64,000 nucleotides of DNA, taken from NCBI RefSeq assembly GCF_036014175.1, contig NZ_CP107917.1:1302001-1366000 (forward strand), given 5' to 3'. Position numbers and translations under genes: made by a program. Shown here piece by piece: positions 52,353-60,892 of this stretch. A model generated the notes under the pieces. It was not told where the DNA came from. It saw only the letters and a program-made list of their open reading frames with translations, and did no database searches. Numbering within the stretch: the stretch's first letter is position 1; the number at the start of each line of letters is the position of its first letter. This DNA is from Streptomyces sp. NBC_00443 (GTDB lineage: Bacteria > Actinomycetota > Actinomycetes > Streptomycetales > Streptomycetaceae).

Positions 52353-53727
52353 GAGGTTCCTCTCCGAGTGGCGTTGTCGTGTTGCCGGGCGAGTACACCG
52401 AGCGGTACGGGGCGTGCGAACGGCCGCCGGGACGGGGTGAGTTCGCATCCGGCGAGCCCGGCGACCGCAGGACCGCACACACGTCCCTGGCACCAGCCCA
52501 TTCCGGCCCGGGTCAGCAGTTTCACGGTGCGGACGTCACCCGCGCCGAGTTCGTCCACGGCCTCGCGCACGGCACCGGCGGTGACCTCCTCGCAGCGGCA
52601 GACGAGGGTGTCGTCGGTGACCTGGTCGCTCCAGTGCGCGGGCGGCGGGAAGGCGGCGTCGAGGGCGGCGGCGAGCTTGCGAAGTCCGGTACGGGACTTG
52701 GCGGCCCCCGCCCACCGCGCGGGGTCGGGTTCGGTGCCCTTCAGGCGGGCGGCGGCGGAGAGTCCGGCGATATGGCCCTCGGCGAGCGCGAGAGCCGAGC
52801 CGCCGACGCCGGTGGACTCCCCCGCCGCCCACACCTCGGGCACGTCCGTGCGCTGCTCGTCGTCGACGGCGACCGTCAGCCCGTCCAGGCGGCAGCCGAG
52901 GGTCTCGGCGAGGTCGGTGTGCGGGAGCATGCCGTGCCCGACGGCGAGGGTGTCGCAGGGCAGGTGCCGCTCGGTTCCGGGCCGGACGCGCCCGTCGGCG
53001 TCGAGGGCGGCGACGGTGACCCCGGTGAGCCGGTCGTCGCCGTGGGCGCGGACGACCGTGTGCCGGGCGAGGAGTCGGACGCGGTGGCGCAGGAGGCGGG
53101 CCGCGTATCCGGCGCCCTCGGGCAGCTTGGCGGCCAGCGCGTGACCGTGCCGTAGGAGGGACTTGGGGTCGGCCGCCTCCACGAGCGCCGCGATCTCGAC
53201 GCCCGCCGCCGCGAGCCCGGTCGCCACGGGCAGCAGCAGCGGCCCGGTCCCGGCGACGACCGCCGTGCGCCCCGGCACCACGAGCCCGCCCTTGAGCATC
53301 GCCTGCGCCCCACCGGCGGTGACGACACCGGGCAGGGTCCAGCCGGGGAAGGGAAGCACCCGCTCGTAACCGCCGGTGGCGAGGAGTACGGCGCGGGCCC
53401 GCACGACGGCCGGCTCCCCCTGCTCGGGACCGAGCAGGGCGTGCACTGCGAAACCCTCGAAGTCCCGTTCCACGCCCCAGACATGATGACCCATCAGAAG
53501 CCTGACGTCACTGTGGGCCAGACCGTCCCGCAGCCGCTCCCAAGTTCGCCACTGATGGTGCAGGGCCTGCGCGCGACGGGCACGGAGTGCGGGCGCGGGC
53601 TGCCGGTAGAACTGCCCCCGACGTCCGCCGCCGAGTCGACCAGCGCCACCCGCACGCCCTCCGCAGCAGCCGCCACCGCCGCGGCGAGGCCCGCCGGGCC
53701 CGCGCCGATCACCGCCAGATCAGTCAT
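52349..53727 (-). pseudogene. D-hydroxyproline dehydrogenase alpha-type subunit (FAD/NAD), frameshifted
   Basis: An FAD/NAD(P)-binding oxidoreductase of the three-component hydroxyproline/opine/sarcosine dehydrogenase type. It starts at ATG 53727 with MTDLAVIGAGPAGLAAA. The frame breaks after DSAADVGG. With one extra G in the G5 run (C5 on + at 53615-53619) it would continue QFYRQPAPALRAR through MGHHVWGVERDF to the end. The C-terminal [2Fe-2S] region shows LVCRCEEVTAG and GWCQGRVCGPA. As written, it would make a 77-residue product. A sequencing error is likely, because flanking operon genes are intact. It overlaps neighbours on both sides. Confidence 0.85.
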
Positions 53728-54022
53728 CGTGGCCCGTCCCCTCCTGCGTCCGGATTGTGTCGCCCGGGTGCAGCGGCAGCATGCAGGCCCGCTGGTTCGG
53801 GCGGTCGTTGACGGTGACCAGGCAGTCGAAGCAGATGCCGATGCCGCAGAAGACGCCGCGTGGGCGGCCCTCGCCCCGGGTGGTCCGCCAGGAGGTGATC
53901 CCGGCCGCCCAGAGTGCGGCGGCGACCGTCTGCCCGGGCAGGGCCTCGATCTCGCGGCCGTCCAGGGTGACTGAGAAGGCCGGGCCGGGCTGGGCGTCGG
54001 CGAGGTCCAGAGGGGTTCTCAT
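53720..54022 (-). CDS. Small (2Fe-2S)-binding subunit of hydroxyproline dehydrogenase
   Basis: A 100-residue ferredoxin-like protein. Cysteines FCGIGICFDC and a later RAC bind the cluster. The RRTTRG-like TSWRTTRGEGRPRG segment is family typical. It links the two flavoprotein subunits. ATG 54022 overlaps the upstream gene stop and the gene ends 8 bases inside the next. The long open frame reaching 54955 on the same strand is a shadow. Confidence 0.9.
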   Translation of the reverse strand: MRTPLDLADAQPGPAFSVTLDGREIEALPGQTVAAALWAAGITSWRTTRGEGRPRGVFCGIGICFDCLVTVNDRPNQRACMLPLHPGDTIRTQEGTGHDD

Positions 54023-55170
54023 GCGGCGTCCTCGGCGAAGCGGTCGGGGCGGAACGGTGTCAGGTCCAGGTCGGGGGTCTTCGTGGTCAGGGCCTGTGCG
54101 ATCAAGTGGCCGGTGCCGGTGGCGAGTCCGATGCCGGCGCCCTCGTGGCCGCAGGCGTGGTGCAGGCCGGGGACCCGGGGGTCGGGGCCGAGGGCGGGCA
54201 GGTGGTCGGGCAGGTACGGGCGGAAGCCCAGATAGGCGCGCATGGCGTGGACCTCGGCGAGGAACGGGAACAGTCGCGTCGCGCCCGCCGCCAGTGCCCG
54301 TACGACGGGCAGGGAGAAGGTCCGGTCGAAGCCGACGCGTTCCCGGCTCGCCCCGATGAGGATCGGGCCCGCCGCCGTGCCCTCGACGACCGGGGAGGTC
54401 TGCAGCGCTGCCGAGTCGCTGGCGACGTCGGCCACGTAGTCGGCGGCGTACACCTTGTGGCGGACCAGGCGCGGCAGCGGTTCGGTGACGAGGACGAAGC
54501 CGCGTCTGGGGAGGACGGGGACGTGGGCGCCCGCCAGTGCGGCGAGTTCGCCGCCCCAGGTGCCGGCCGCGTTGACGACGGCCGGGGCGTGGATGTCGCC
54601 GTAGTCCGTGCGGACTCCGCGTACGGCACCGTCCGCAGTGCGCAGGACGTGCGTCACGGTCCGGCCGGTGAGCAGGCGGGCGCCCGAGGCGCGGACCAGG
54701 TGGGCGGCGGCCAGGGCGGGCATGACCTGGCAGTCCTGGGGGTAGTGGACGGCGCCCGGCAGGCCGGGGGCCAGGTGGGGTTCGAGGTCGTACAGGCGGT
54801 CCCCCGCGACTGGCTCGGCGATGACTCCGGCTGCCCGCTGCCCGTCGGCGAACCGCTCCAGCGCCGCGAGCCCGGCCGGGGACGAGGCCACGACGACGCC
54901 GCCCTTCGCCTCGTACTCGACGGCGGGCCCGAACTCCTGCGCCAGCTCGGCCCACAGACGGCCGGACAGCAGCGCGAGATCGAGCTCGGGGCCCGGTTCC
55001 TTGTCGGAGACAAGGAGGTTGCCCTCGCCGGCGCCGGTGGTGCCGCCGGCCACCGGGCCACGGTCGACGAGGATCACGGCGAGGCCCGCCCGGGCCGCGT
55101 ACAGTGCGCAGGCCGCGCCCACCATCCCGGCTCCGACGACCACGACGTCGCAGGTCAGTCGCTCGCTCAC
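54019..55170 (-). CDS. FAD-dependent D-amino-acid-type dehydrogenase, beta subunit
   Basis: A 383-residue DAO-family flavoprotein. The FAD-binding motif is VVVVGAGMVGAACALYAARAG at residues 9-29. GGTTGAGEGNLL and the C-terminal HACGHEGAGIGLATGTG are typical. It is probably the catalytic subunit oxidising cis-4-hydroxy-D-proline. It is the first gene of the operon. It starts at GTG 55170, with no strong ribosome site but a candidate GntR operator just upstream. Confidence 0.88.
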   Translation of the reverse strand: MSERLTCDVVVVGAGMVGAACALYAARAGLAVILVDRGPVAGGTTGAGEGNLLVSDKEPGPELDLALLSGRLWAELAQEFGPAVEYEAKGGVVVASSPAGLAALERFADGQRAAGVIAEPVAGDRLYDLEPHLAPGLPGAVHYPQDCQVMPALAAAHLVRASGARLLTGRTVTHVLRTADGAVRGVRTDYGDIHAPAVVNAAGTWGGELAALAGAHVPVLPRRGFVLVTEPLPRLVRHKVYAADYVADVASDSAALQTSPVVEGTAAGPILIGASRERVGFDRTFSLPVVRALAAGATRLFPFLAEVHAMRAYLGFRPYLPDHLPALGPDPRVPGLHHACGHEGAGIGLATGTGHLIAQALTTKTPDLDLTPFRPDRFAEDAA

Positions 55171-55174
55171 GCCA

Positions 55175-55201
55175 GTACTATGTCACACACCACCCTGTGA
55201 C
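55175..55201. promoter_or_regulatory. Candidate GntR operator before the hydroxyproline operon
   Basis: GTCACA (55182-55187) and TGTGAC (55196-55201) form an inverted repeat. The minus strand GTGTGACATAGTAC matches the site at 50399-50412 in 11 of 14 positions. Confidence 0.5.
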
Positions 55202-55238
55202 GGAACAGGGCCGACAGCGTCTCCGTGCCGAAATCGTG

Positions 55239-55286
55239 CTGACGGGGCGCCGCCGGCGACCTGAACGCCGACGGTGCCCCGTTCAG
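55239..55286 (-). terminator. Candidate hairpin at the end of the MmyB-type gene
   Basis: CTGACGGGGC (55239-55248) can pair with GCCCCGTTCAG (55276-55286) with one bulge. It overlaps the stop codon of the MmyB-type gene. Confidence 0.35.
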
Positions 55287-55945
55287 TCCTCGGGGGAAGG
55301 CACCACGTGCAGGTGGGCCGCGGCGGCTCGGGCCCCGCGCACCCTCGGCCGGTCGCGGCGCACCTCGCGCAGGACCAGCGTCAGCCGGGTGTAGCCCAGC
55401 TCCTGAAGGGTCCGGGGCGTCTCGTCGACGACCCGGCAGTCGGTGGCGCCCCAGCGCGGGTCGGGGTGCAGCAGCGGCCGTACGGCACCGTCCAGTTCGG
55501 CGGCCCGCTCGCCGACCGCGCGGATCCAGTGCGGCAGGCCCTGCCGGTAGGCGGCCTCCATGATCGGGTCCTGGGCGATCTCCCGGCGGATGGCCTGCAC
55601 ACCGTGGTCGTGACCGTGCCGCTCCACGGTGGCCGCGAAGCGGGCCAGCATCGGCAGGCACCAGCTGGACTCGTGCTCACCGAGGACGGTGCTCGCGTCC
55701 GGGTGGAAGAGCACGAACTTGAGGAAGTTGTCGGCGGGCATGGCCGTCGGATGCGGGCCCACACCGCGGAAAAGTGACGCGAAAGCGGTGTTCGCCAGAA
55801 CGACGTCCCAGCGGTGGTCGACGATGACGGACGGGAAGGGCACGGCTTCGACGAGGGTGGCGTAGTCCCGCAGGTACGCCTCGGCCTCGGGCCTCTCGGG
55901 GACGGGCCGCGGTACGGACCGCTGCCCACCTGCCTGATATGCCAT
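55283..55945 (-). CDS. Stand-alone MmyB-like ligand-binding domain protein
   Basis: A 220-residue protein matching the PAS-like C-terminal domain normally found after an XRE helix-turn-helix in MmyB-type regulators. Key segment: LVEAVPFPSVIVDHRWDVVLANTAFASLFRG. A later part is WGATDCRVVDETPRTLQELGYTRLTLVL. No HTH is encoded before it, so it probably senses a lipid-like ligand without binding DNA itself, or partners with another protein. It diverges from an XRE-type regulator gene across 223 bases. A TTGACA/CAGGAT promoter fits its start. Confidence 0.75.
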   Translation of the reverse strand: MAYQAGGQRSVPRPVPERPEAEAYLRDYATLVEAVPFPSVIVDHRWDVVLANTAFASLFRGVGPHPTAMPADNFLKFVLFHPDASTVLGEHESSWCLPMLARFAATVERHGHDHGVQAIRREIAQDPIMEAAYRQGLPHWIRAVGERAAELDGAVRPLLHPDPRWGATDCRVVDETPRTLQELGYTRLTLVLREVRRDRPRVRGARAAAAHLHVVPSPED

Positions 55946-55991
55946 CGGGAGGTCACCCCTCTTGCCTATGCGGCCTTCACGCGGCGCCTTG

Positions 55992-56048
55992 ATCCTGCTG
56001 CCCGGGCCGGAGCGGTGTCAACTATCGTGGCATTTCGTGCCTGTTGAC
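55992..56048. promoter_or_regulatory. Divergent promoter with nested palindromes
   Basis: On the minus strand TTGACA (56016-56021) and CAGGAT (55992-55997) are 18 bases apart, serving the MmyB-type gene. On the plus strand TTGACG (56044-56049) could be a -35 for the XRE gene. Between them, GTCAAC/GTTGAC (56017, 56043) encloses GGCA/TGCC (56029, 56038). Confidence 0.5.
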
Positions 56049-56168
56049 GGCTGAAATTGGCCACAGTTGTGGCGAGACCTGGATGTGAGTTCGAACTACC
56101 CGGTAATCTCCGTCCAGTTCACCGCGACCGCTTGTGAGAAGCCTGTGAGAGCTTTAGGAGATCTGTCG

Positions 56169-56819
56169 GTGACGGATGGCATCGAGGGTCCGGGCGTCAT
56201 ACCGACGACTGAGCTGCCGGCCGTCGTCGCTCGCGTCACCGCGCTCGCCGACCGGCTCGGCGTACCGCACGCGGAGGTCTTCGACACCGGCCGTCTGTGC
56301 GTGGCCTCCGGCGTCCCGGAGCCCGTGGTCAAGGCGCTGCTGAGCGGCCGCCCGGCAGGAGAGCCCGACGTACAGGCCCGGTTCCTGCAGCGACTCGACC
56401 TCCTGCGCCGCACCCGCGTCAAGCCGAACGGCCGCCGGTACACCCAGCAGGAGATCGCCGACGGCGCGGGCATGTCACGGCAGCAGGCCGGCGCCCTCAT
56501 CAACGGCGACCGGCGCCCCACCATGGAGCACTGCGACGCCATCCAGCGCTTCTTCCGCGTCCACGCCGGATTCCTCACGGCCGAGGACCCCGAGGCACTC
56601 GCGGGCGCGCTCCAGCGCACCGAGCAGGACCTGCTGCAAAAGCTCGCGCAGCGCGAGGCGGCCCAGGCTGCCGAGGACCCGCTGGAGAGGCTGCTGCAGG
56701 ACCACGGGGTGCGCGGTATCGCCTGGCGGGCCGCCCAACTGCCCACCGACCAGCATCGCGACAAGGTCGCGGAGTGGCTGGACATGCTCTTGGAAAGCGT
56801 CAAGCGGCCCGAGTCGTGA
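56169..56819 (+). CDS. XRE-type helix-turn-helix regulator
   Basis: A 216-residue DNA-binding protein. The HTH is RYTQQEIADGAGMSRQQAGALINGDRRPTMEHCDAIQRFF (about residues 93-132), with helical extensions on both sides. GTG 56169 is chosen because AGGAG (56156-56160) lies eight bases upstream; a longer start at 56067 has no support. The next gene, a metallopeptidase, starts 36 bases after its stop. The pair resembles the regulator/ImmA-IrrE protease modules in which the protease inactivates the repressor. Confidence 0.82.
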   Translation: MTDGIEGPGVIPTTELPAVVARVTALADRLGVPHAEVFDTGRLCVASGVPEPVVKALLSGRPAGEPDVQARFLQRLDLLRRTRVKPNGRRYTQQEIADGAGMSRQQAGALINGDRRPTMEHCDAIQRFFRVHAGFLTAEDPEALAGALQRTEQDLLQKLAQREAAQAAEDPLERLLQDHGVRGIAWRAAQLPTDQHRDKVAEWLDMLLESVKRPES

Positions 56820-56855
56820 TCCGGAGGGGAAAACCGGGGGGAGAACGGGAGAACT

Positions 56856-57398
56856 GTGGGCATCGGTAGGGAAATGCGCCGCCTGTGCGGCGAGTTGGTC
56901 GCGGAGCTGACGCTCCCCGCACCCTCGCCGCCCGAGAAGCTGTACAGCGCCCTGTGCGGCGCGATGAGCAGACGCCGCGGCCGGCCCGTCCACTTCCGTA
57001 CGGCCGCCTTCCCGCCCGGCACCGCCAGCGGACTGTGGCTCGACATGGCCGACCAGGACCTCGTCGTGATCGAGGAACGCACCGCGCCCGACCACCAGCT
57101 GGTGATCCTCGGCCACGAGCTGTGGCACATGAAGGCCGGGCACTGCAGCCACAGCATTGAGGGCGCCAGCGTGGCGGCCCGCCTCCTCGACGACGACGCC
57201 GACCTGCACTCGACGATCCTGAAGGTCGCCGCCCGCAGCCACTTCGACCAGGCCGAGGAGAAGGAGGCCGAGACCTTCGGGCTGCTGCTGGCCAGCAAGT
57301 GCCGTACATGGCTGGCCGTTTCCTCGGTGCGCGGGCAGCGGGACCATCTGGCGGGGCGGATCGAGGCGTCACTGGGTTATCTCGGCCCGCAGGGCTGA
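56856..57398 (+). CDS. ImmA/IrrE-type metallopeptidase
   Basis: A 180-residue protein with the zinc-binding HExxH core in VILGHELWHMKAGHC (about residues 87-101), the mark of the COG2856/IrrE family. A further acidic segment, QAEEKEAETFGLLL, could supply a zinc-binding Glu. Starts at GTG 56856 with GGGAG upstream. Probably cleaves or de-represses the regulator encoded just before it; this is inferred from the ImmR/ImmA and DdrO/IrrE systems. Confidence 0.83.
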   Translation: MGIGREMRRLCGELVAELTLPAPSPPEKLYSALCGAMSRRRGRPVHFRTAAFPPGTASGLWLDMADQDLVVIEERTAPDHQLVILGHELWHMKAGHCSHSIEGASVAARLLDDDADLHSTILKVAARSHFDQAEEKEAETFGLLLASKCRTWLAVSSVRGQRDHLAGRIEASLGYLGPQG

Positions 57399-57525
57399 TC
57401 GAGGGAACGTCGGGCCCACGTCCGGGCGGTGGACGAACCCGATTGTCAGTGGTGGACGGCAAGCTGGTGGTGCGCCCTCATGTGCGGGCGTGACGCGACG
57501 ACGCCGAACCGGGGAGAGCCGACCG

Positions 57526-57756
57526 ATGCCCACCGCCGTACTGACCGACCGCGAGCGCACCGCCGTACAGGCCTACCTGCGGCTGTTGCACACCGTACGA
57601 GCCGCGTTCGACGGTCCTCCCGGCTCCCGCCGACCACCCGTCGTCCCGCCCGCCGTCCTCGCCGAGGCGGAACAGGCGCTGGCGGACGCCGGCCTGACGG
57701 GCAACGAGGAGGAGTTCTTCCGGCTGCTGCAGAGCTGGTGCCCGGCGGAGCCGTAG
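57526..57756 (+). CDS. Small conserved-looking protein of unknown function
   Basis: A 76-residue acidic helical protein (LTDRERTAVQAYLRLLHTVRAAFDG...NEEEFFRLLQSWCPAEP). I do not recognise it. ATG 57526 has a GGGGAGAG ribosome site at 57511, and the codon bias is typical for the genome, so it is likely real. It ends 27 bases from the convergent phosphopantetheinyl transferase gene. Confidence 0.6.
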   Translation: MPTAVLTDRERTAVQAYLRLLHTVRAAFDGPPGSRRPPVVPPAVLAEAEQALADAGLTGNEEEFFRLLQSWCPAEP

Positions 57757-57783
57757 CCGGTCCCGCAGCGGGCCCGCGGGGGC

Positions 57784-58464
57784 TCAGGTGTGCGGCACAC
57801 TCACCGCTGTCGCCACCAGCCCCCGCCGGACCGTCCACCGGCCCTCGAACCGGTCGACGCGCCGGTCGCCCACCAGCGGGCCCGGGACGAGGAGCCGGGC
57901 GCGGAAGCCGCCGCTGTGCTGTTCACCGGAGTCGGCGAAGACGTCGAGGTCGGCCTCGGTGAAGTCCAGCCACTTCGCGGTGAGCGGGAACCACGCCTTG
58001 TAGACGGACTCCTTGGCGCTGAAGAGCAGCCGGTCCCAGTGGATGCCGGGGTGGTCGTCGGCCAGGCGGCGCAGCCGGTCCACCTCGGCGGGCAGGGCGA
58101 CGGCGGGCAGGACGCCCTCCGGGAGCGGCTGGTGGGGTTCGGCGTCGATGCCGAGGGAGGCCAGTTCGGTGGCGCGGGCCAGCGCGGCGGCGCCGTAGCC
58201 CTCGCAGTGGGTCATGCTGCCGATCAGTCCGGCCGGCCAGCCCGGGGCGCCGCGCTCACCGGGCAGGATCGGCTGGGCGGGCACGCCGAGCTTCTCCATG
58301 GCGCTGCGCGCGCAGGAGCGTACGACGGCGAACTCCCGGCGGCGCTTGAAGACCGCCTTCGCCACGACCGCCTCCTCCTCGGGGTACAGGGCCGTGTGCC
58401 CGGGCTCCTCGTCGCCGTAAGCCTCGACGGTGGCCACCGGGGCCGGCAGCAGTTCCTCGATCAA
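57784..58464 (-). CDS. 4'-phosphopantetheinyl transferase (Sfp type)
   Basis: A 226-residue enzyme that attaches phosphopantetheine from CoA to carrier proteins of polyketide, peptide or fatty acid synthases. The signatures are SLGIDAEPHQPLPEGVL with the Mg-binding Asp and Glu, and LLFSAKESVYKAWFPLT. GSMTHCEGY precedes them. Length and order fit the 220-250-residue single-domain group. The start is a TTG at 58464 that overlaps the TGA of the metallophosphoesterase gene (TTGA), giving MIEELLPAP. This gene order recurs in Streptomyces (the SCO6673 type). Confidence 0.9.
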   Translation of the reverse strand: MIEELLPAPVATVEAYGDEEPGHTALYPEEEAVVAKAVFKRRREFAVVRSCARSAMEKLGVPAQPILPGERGAPGWPAGLIGSMTHCEGYGAAALARATELASLGIDAEPHQPLPEGVLPAVALPAEVDRLRRLADDHPGIHWDRLLFSAKESVYKAWFPLTAKWLDFTEADLDVFADSGEQHSGGFRARLLVPGPLVGDRRVDRFEGRWTVRRGLVATAVSVPHT

Positions 58465-59321
58465 CGGGCCCGGTCCTCCTTGGGCAGAATCGTGCGCAGC
58501 CGTCCCGGCGGGTCGGGTCGCTTGCGCCACTCGCGGGGGTATCCCACCGACACCTCCTCGAAGCGGACGCCCTCGTGCCAGGTGGTCCGCGGGATGTGGA
58601 GGTGGCCGTAGACCATCGTCTCGACCCGGAACCTGCGGTGCCAGTCCGCGGTCCGCCGGGTACCGCACCACATGGCGAACTCGGGGTACCACAGCACGTC
58701 CGTGGGGTGCCGGTCCAGCGGGTAGTGGTTGACGAGGACGGTGGGCAGGTCCTCGGGCAGTGCGGCGAGCCTGCGCTCGGTCTCGGCGACCCTGGCCTCG
58801 CACCAGGCCTCGCGTGACGGGTAGGGGTCGGGGTGCAGCAGGTACTCGTCGTTGCACACGACCCCGGTCCCGTGCGCGTACGCCAGTCCCTCCTCCTTGG
58901 TCGTGCAGCCGGAGGGCAGGAAGGAGTAGTCGTACAGCAGGAACAGCGGCGCCACGGCCACCGGGCCGCCCGGGCCGTCCCAGACGGGGTACGGGTCCTC
59001 GGGGGTCGTCACGCCGAGCTCGCGGCACAGGTCGACCAGGTGCTCGTAGCGGGCGACGCCGCGCAGGGTGACGGAGTCCTTGGGGTGGGTCCACAGTTCG
59101 TGGTTGCCGGGGGCCCAGACGACCTTGCGGAAGCGGCCGGCGAGGGTCTTGAGCGCCCAGCCGATGTCGGCCACGGTCTCCGCCACGTCACCGGCGACGA
59201 GCAGCCAGTCGTCATCGCTGCCGGGGCGCATCCGCTCGACGAGCGCGCGGTTCTCCTCGTATCCGATGTGCAGGTCACTGATGGCCAGCAGCTGTCCGGC
59301 ACCGCCGGCCGTCGACGTCAC
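58461..59321 (-). CDS. Calcineurin-like metallophosphoesterase
   Basis: A 286-residue binuclear metal phosphoesterase. The motifs in order are ISDLHIG, VAGDVAE, APGNHELW, VNHYPLDR and VYGHLHI. The substrate is unknown. It is translationally coupled to the phosphopantetheinyl transferase, so it may act on a phosphopantetheine- or CoA-related compound, which is only a suggestion from context. Confidence 0.88.
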   Translation of the reverse strand: MTSTAGGAGQLLAISDLHIGYEENRALVERMRPGSDDDWLLVAGDVAETVADIGWALKTLAGRFRKVVWAPGNHELWTHPKDSVTLRGVARYEHLVDLCRELGVTTPEDPYPVWDGPGGPVAVAPLFLLYDYSFLPSGCTTKEEGLAYAHGTGVVCNDEYLLHPDPYPSREAWCEARVAETERRLAALPEDLPTVLVNHYPLDRHPTDVLWYPEFAMWCGTRRTADWHRRFRVETMVYGHLHIPRTTWHEGVRFEEVSVGYPREWRKRPDPPGRLRTILPKEDRAR

Positions 59322-59634
59322 CCCTCGCCCCTTTCGATCACACGAATGACCTTACGAGAACACAGGCCGCGTTCGGGGCACAAGGCCGGATCACGTCGTC
59401 GCGTCGCAGGGCGCTGTCCGGGCGGTCGGGGGCGGGGTGACCGGGACGGTCAGGAACCATCCGCATTTCCGTAACACGTACGTTGCACGCGGCACCCCTT
59501 GAAAGCCGTATGATCGCCGCAACACCACCGCCATGGACGTCCCTTCGCACGGGGCGGTTTGGTGTCCCTCCAAACACCCTGCCCGGGCACGGGTCTGCTT
59601 CGCCCTGCCCGCGAACCCGAAAGGACGGCCCTGC
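59322..59634. promoter_or_regulatory. Divergent intergenic region with a candidate promoter
   Basis: The 313 bases between the metallophosphoesterase and ATP-grasp genes hold no credible gene. A CGTATGAT -10-like sequence (TATGAT at 59509-59514) with TTGCAC (59483-59488, 20-base spacing, longer than ideal) and a perfect ACGTACGT (59476-59483) lie before the ATP-grasp gene, implying an untranslated leader of about 115 bases. Confidence 0.35.
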
Positions 59635-60768
59635 ATGGTCTCTCGCGTACGCGTCTGGCTCAACCGCACGTACGCGGAGAACGTGTTCTTCATGGATCAG
59701 CTGCGACGAAATCCCAGCGATCGGGCCGTCGAGATCCATGCGACGCACGGGGACGCCGACTCCCCCGTGCTGGCCGCCGCCGACACCGCCGAACTGGAGC
59801 CCGAGGGCCTGTCCCCGGCCGGTTACGTCGAGTACGCCCTCGCCCAATGCAGGCGCCGCGGCATCGACGTGTTTGTGCCCCGGCTGCACCAGTCGGCGAT
59901 CGTGGCCCACCGGGCGGACTTCGAGGCGGTCGGTACGGCGCTGCTCGCGCCGCCGCCGGAGGCCGTCGCGGTCTTCCACGACAAGGTGATCGCGTACGAG
60001 GCCGTGCAGGCGGTCGGGGTGCCGGTGCCGCCGTGGTGGCGGGTGCGCAACGCCGACGAACTGCTCGCCGCCGTCGAGGAGTTGGAGGAGGCCGGTCACA
60101 AGGCCTGCTTCAAGCCGGCGTCCGGTGCGGGCGGCGTGGGCTTCCGCGTCATCACCCGCGCCCCCTTCTCGCTGATGCACCTCGACGGGTTCCCGACGCC
60201 GTATGTGCAACTGGATCTGGTGCTGGACGCGTTGCGGCGGACCGACGAGCCGGTGGACTGGCTGGTGATGCCGCGCCTGGAGCAGCCTGAGGTGTCGGTG
60301 GACTGCCTCACCGGTCCGGACAACCGGGTGCGGCTGGCGATCGGCCGGATCAAGAACGGTCGCCGTCGTGGGTTCACCGTCCAGGAGCCGTGGCTGGAGC
60401 CTGCGCGGCTGATCGCGGAGGGGTTCGGGCTGCACTATCTGTCCAACATCCAGTTCCGGATGTTCGGCCGGACGCCGGTGCTGATGGACGTCAACACCCG
60501 GCCGGCCGGCGGACTGCACCAGCTGTCGCTGTGCGGGGTCAATGTGCCGTGGCTGGCCGTTCAGCTGGCGCTGGGCGACGATCCGGGCGAGGTGGTTCCG
60601 CCGTTCCTCGGGCAGGACTACACGGTGGTGTCCGGGCCGCGGCCCCTGCGCCCGGTGTCCATTCCGCAGCAGCGGTCGGAGGTCGAGGCGCCGCTGCTGC
60701 CGACGGTGCCCGCGCCGGCACCGGTTGACTCCGTCGGTAGCGGGGCGGCTCAGGCTCTGCCGCTCTAG
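59635..60768 (+). CDS. ATP-grasp family protein
   Basis: A 377-residue enzyme of the ATP-grasp superfamily, which joins a carboxylate to an amine, thiol or alcohol using ATP. An N-terminal pre-ATP domain (VRVWLNRTYAENVFFMDQL) precedes the ATP-binding portions HKACFKPASGAGGVGFRVI and the Mg-binding end FRMFGRTPVLMDVNTRPAGG. ATG 59635 with GAAAGGA upstream is preferred over the 34-codon longer reading. The C-terminal 40 residues are a Pro/Ala-rich tail. Substrate unknown. It is flanked by the phosphopantetheinyl transferase pair. Confidence 0.8.
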   Translation: MVSRVRVWLNRTYAENVFFMDQLRRNPSDRAVEIHATHGDADSPVLAAADTAELEPEGLSPAGYVEYALAQCRRRGIDVFVPRLHQSAIVAHRADFEAVGTALLAPPPEAVAVFHDKVIAYEAVQAVGVPVPPWWRVRNADELLAAVEELEEAGHKACFKPASGAGGVGFRVITRAPFSLMHLDGFPTPYVQLDLVLDALRRTDEPVDWLVMPRLEQPEVSVDCLTGPDNRVRLAIGRIKNGRRRGFTVQEPWLEPARLIAEGFGLHYLSNIQFRMFGRTPVLMDVNTRPAGGLHQLSLCGVNVPWLAVQLALGDDPGEVVPPFLGQDYTVVSGPRPLRPVSIPQQRSEVEAPLLPTVPAPAPVDSVGSGAAQALPL

Positions 60769-60770
60769 GT

Positions 60771-60803
60771 TGCCCGCTTCAAGCTGCCCGCTTCAAGTTG
60801 CCC
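60771..60803 (+). repeat. 14-bp tandem repeat after the ATP-grasp gene
   Basis: TGCCCGCTTCAAG plus one base occurs at 60771 and 60785, with a partial third copy at 60799. It begins two bases after the stop codon. No function is apparent. Confidence 0.7.
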
Positions 60804-60892
60804 GACGAACGAACCCGATGACGGAGTTCGAAAAGTTTTTCCCGGCAGGGTGTATCACGGCGCCGACCGCGCGCTCATAAGAGTGAAAGGCA

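Noticed and set aside
54023..54955. 411-residue reading of the small iron-sulfur protein
   Set aside because: Only the last 100 residues carry the ferredoxin motif. The rest is an Arg/Pro-rich shadow of the DAO gene.
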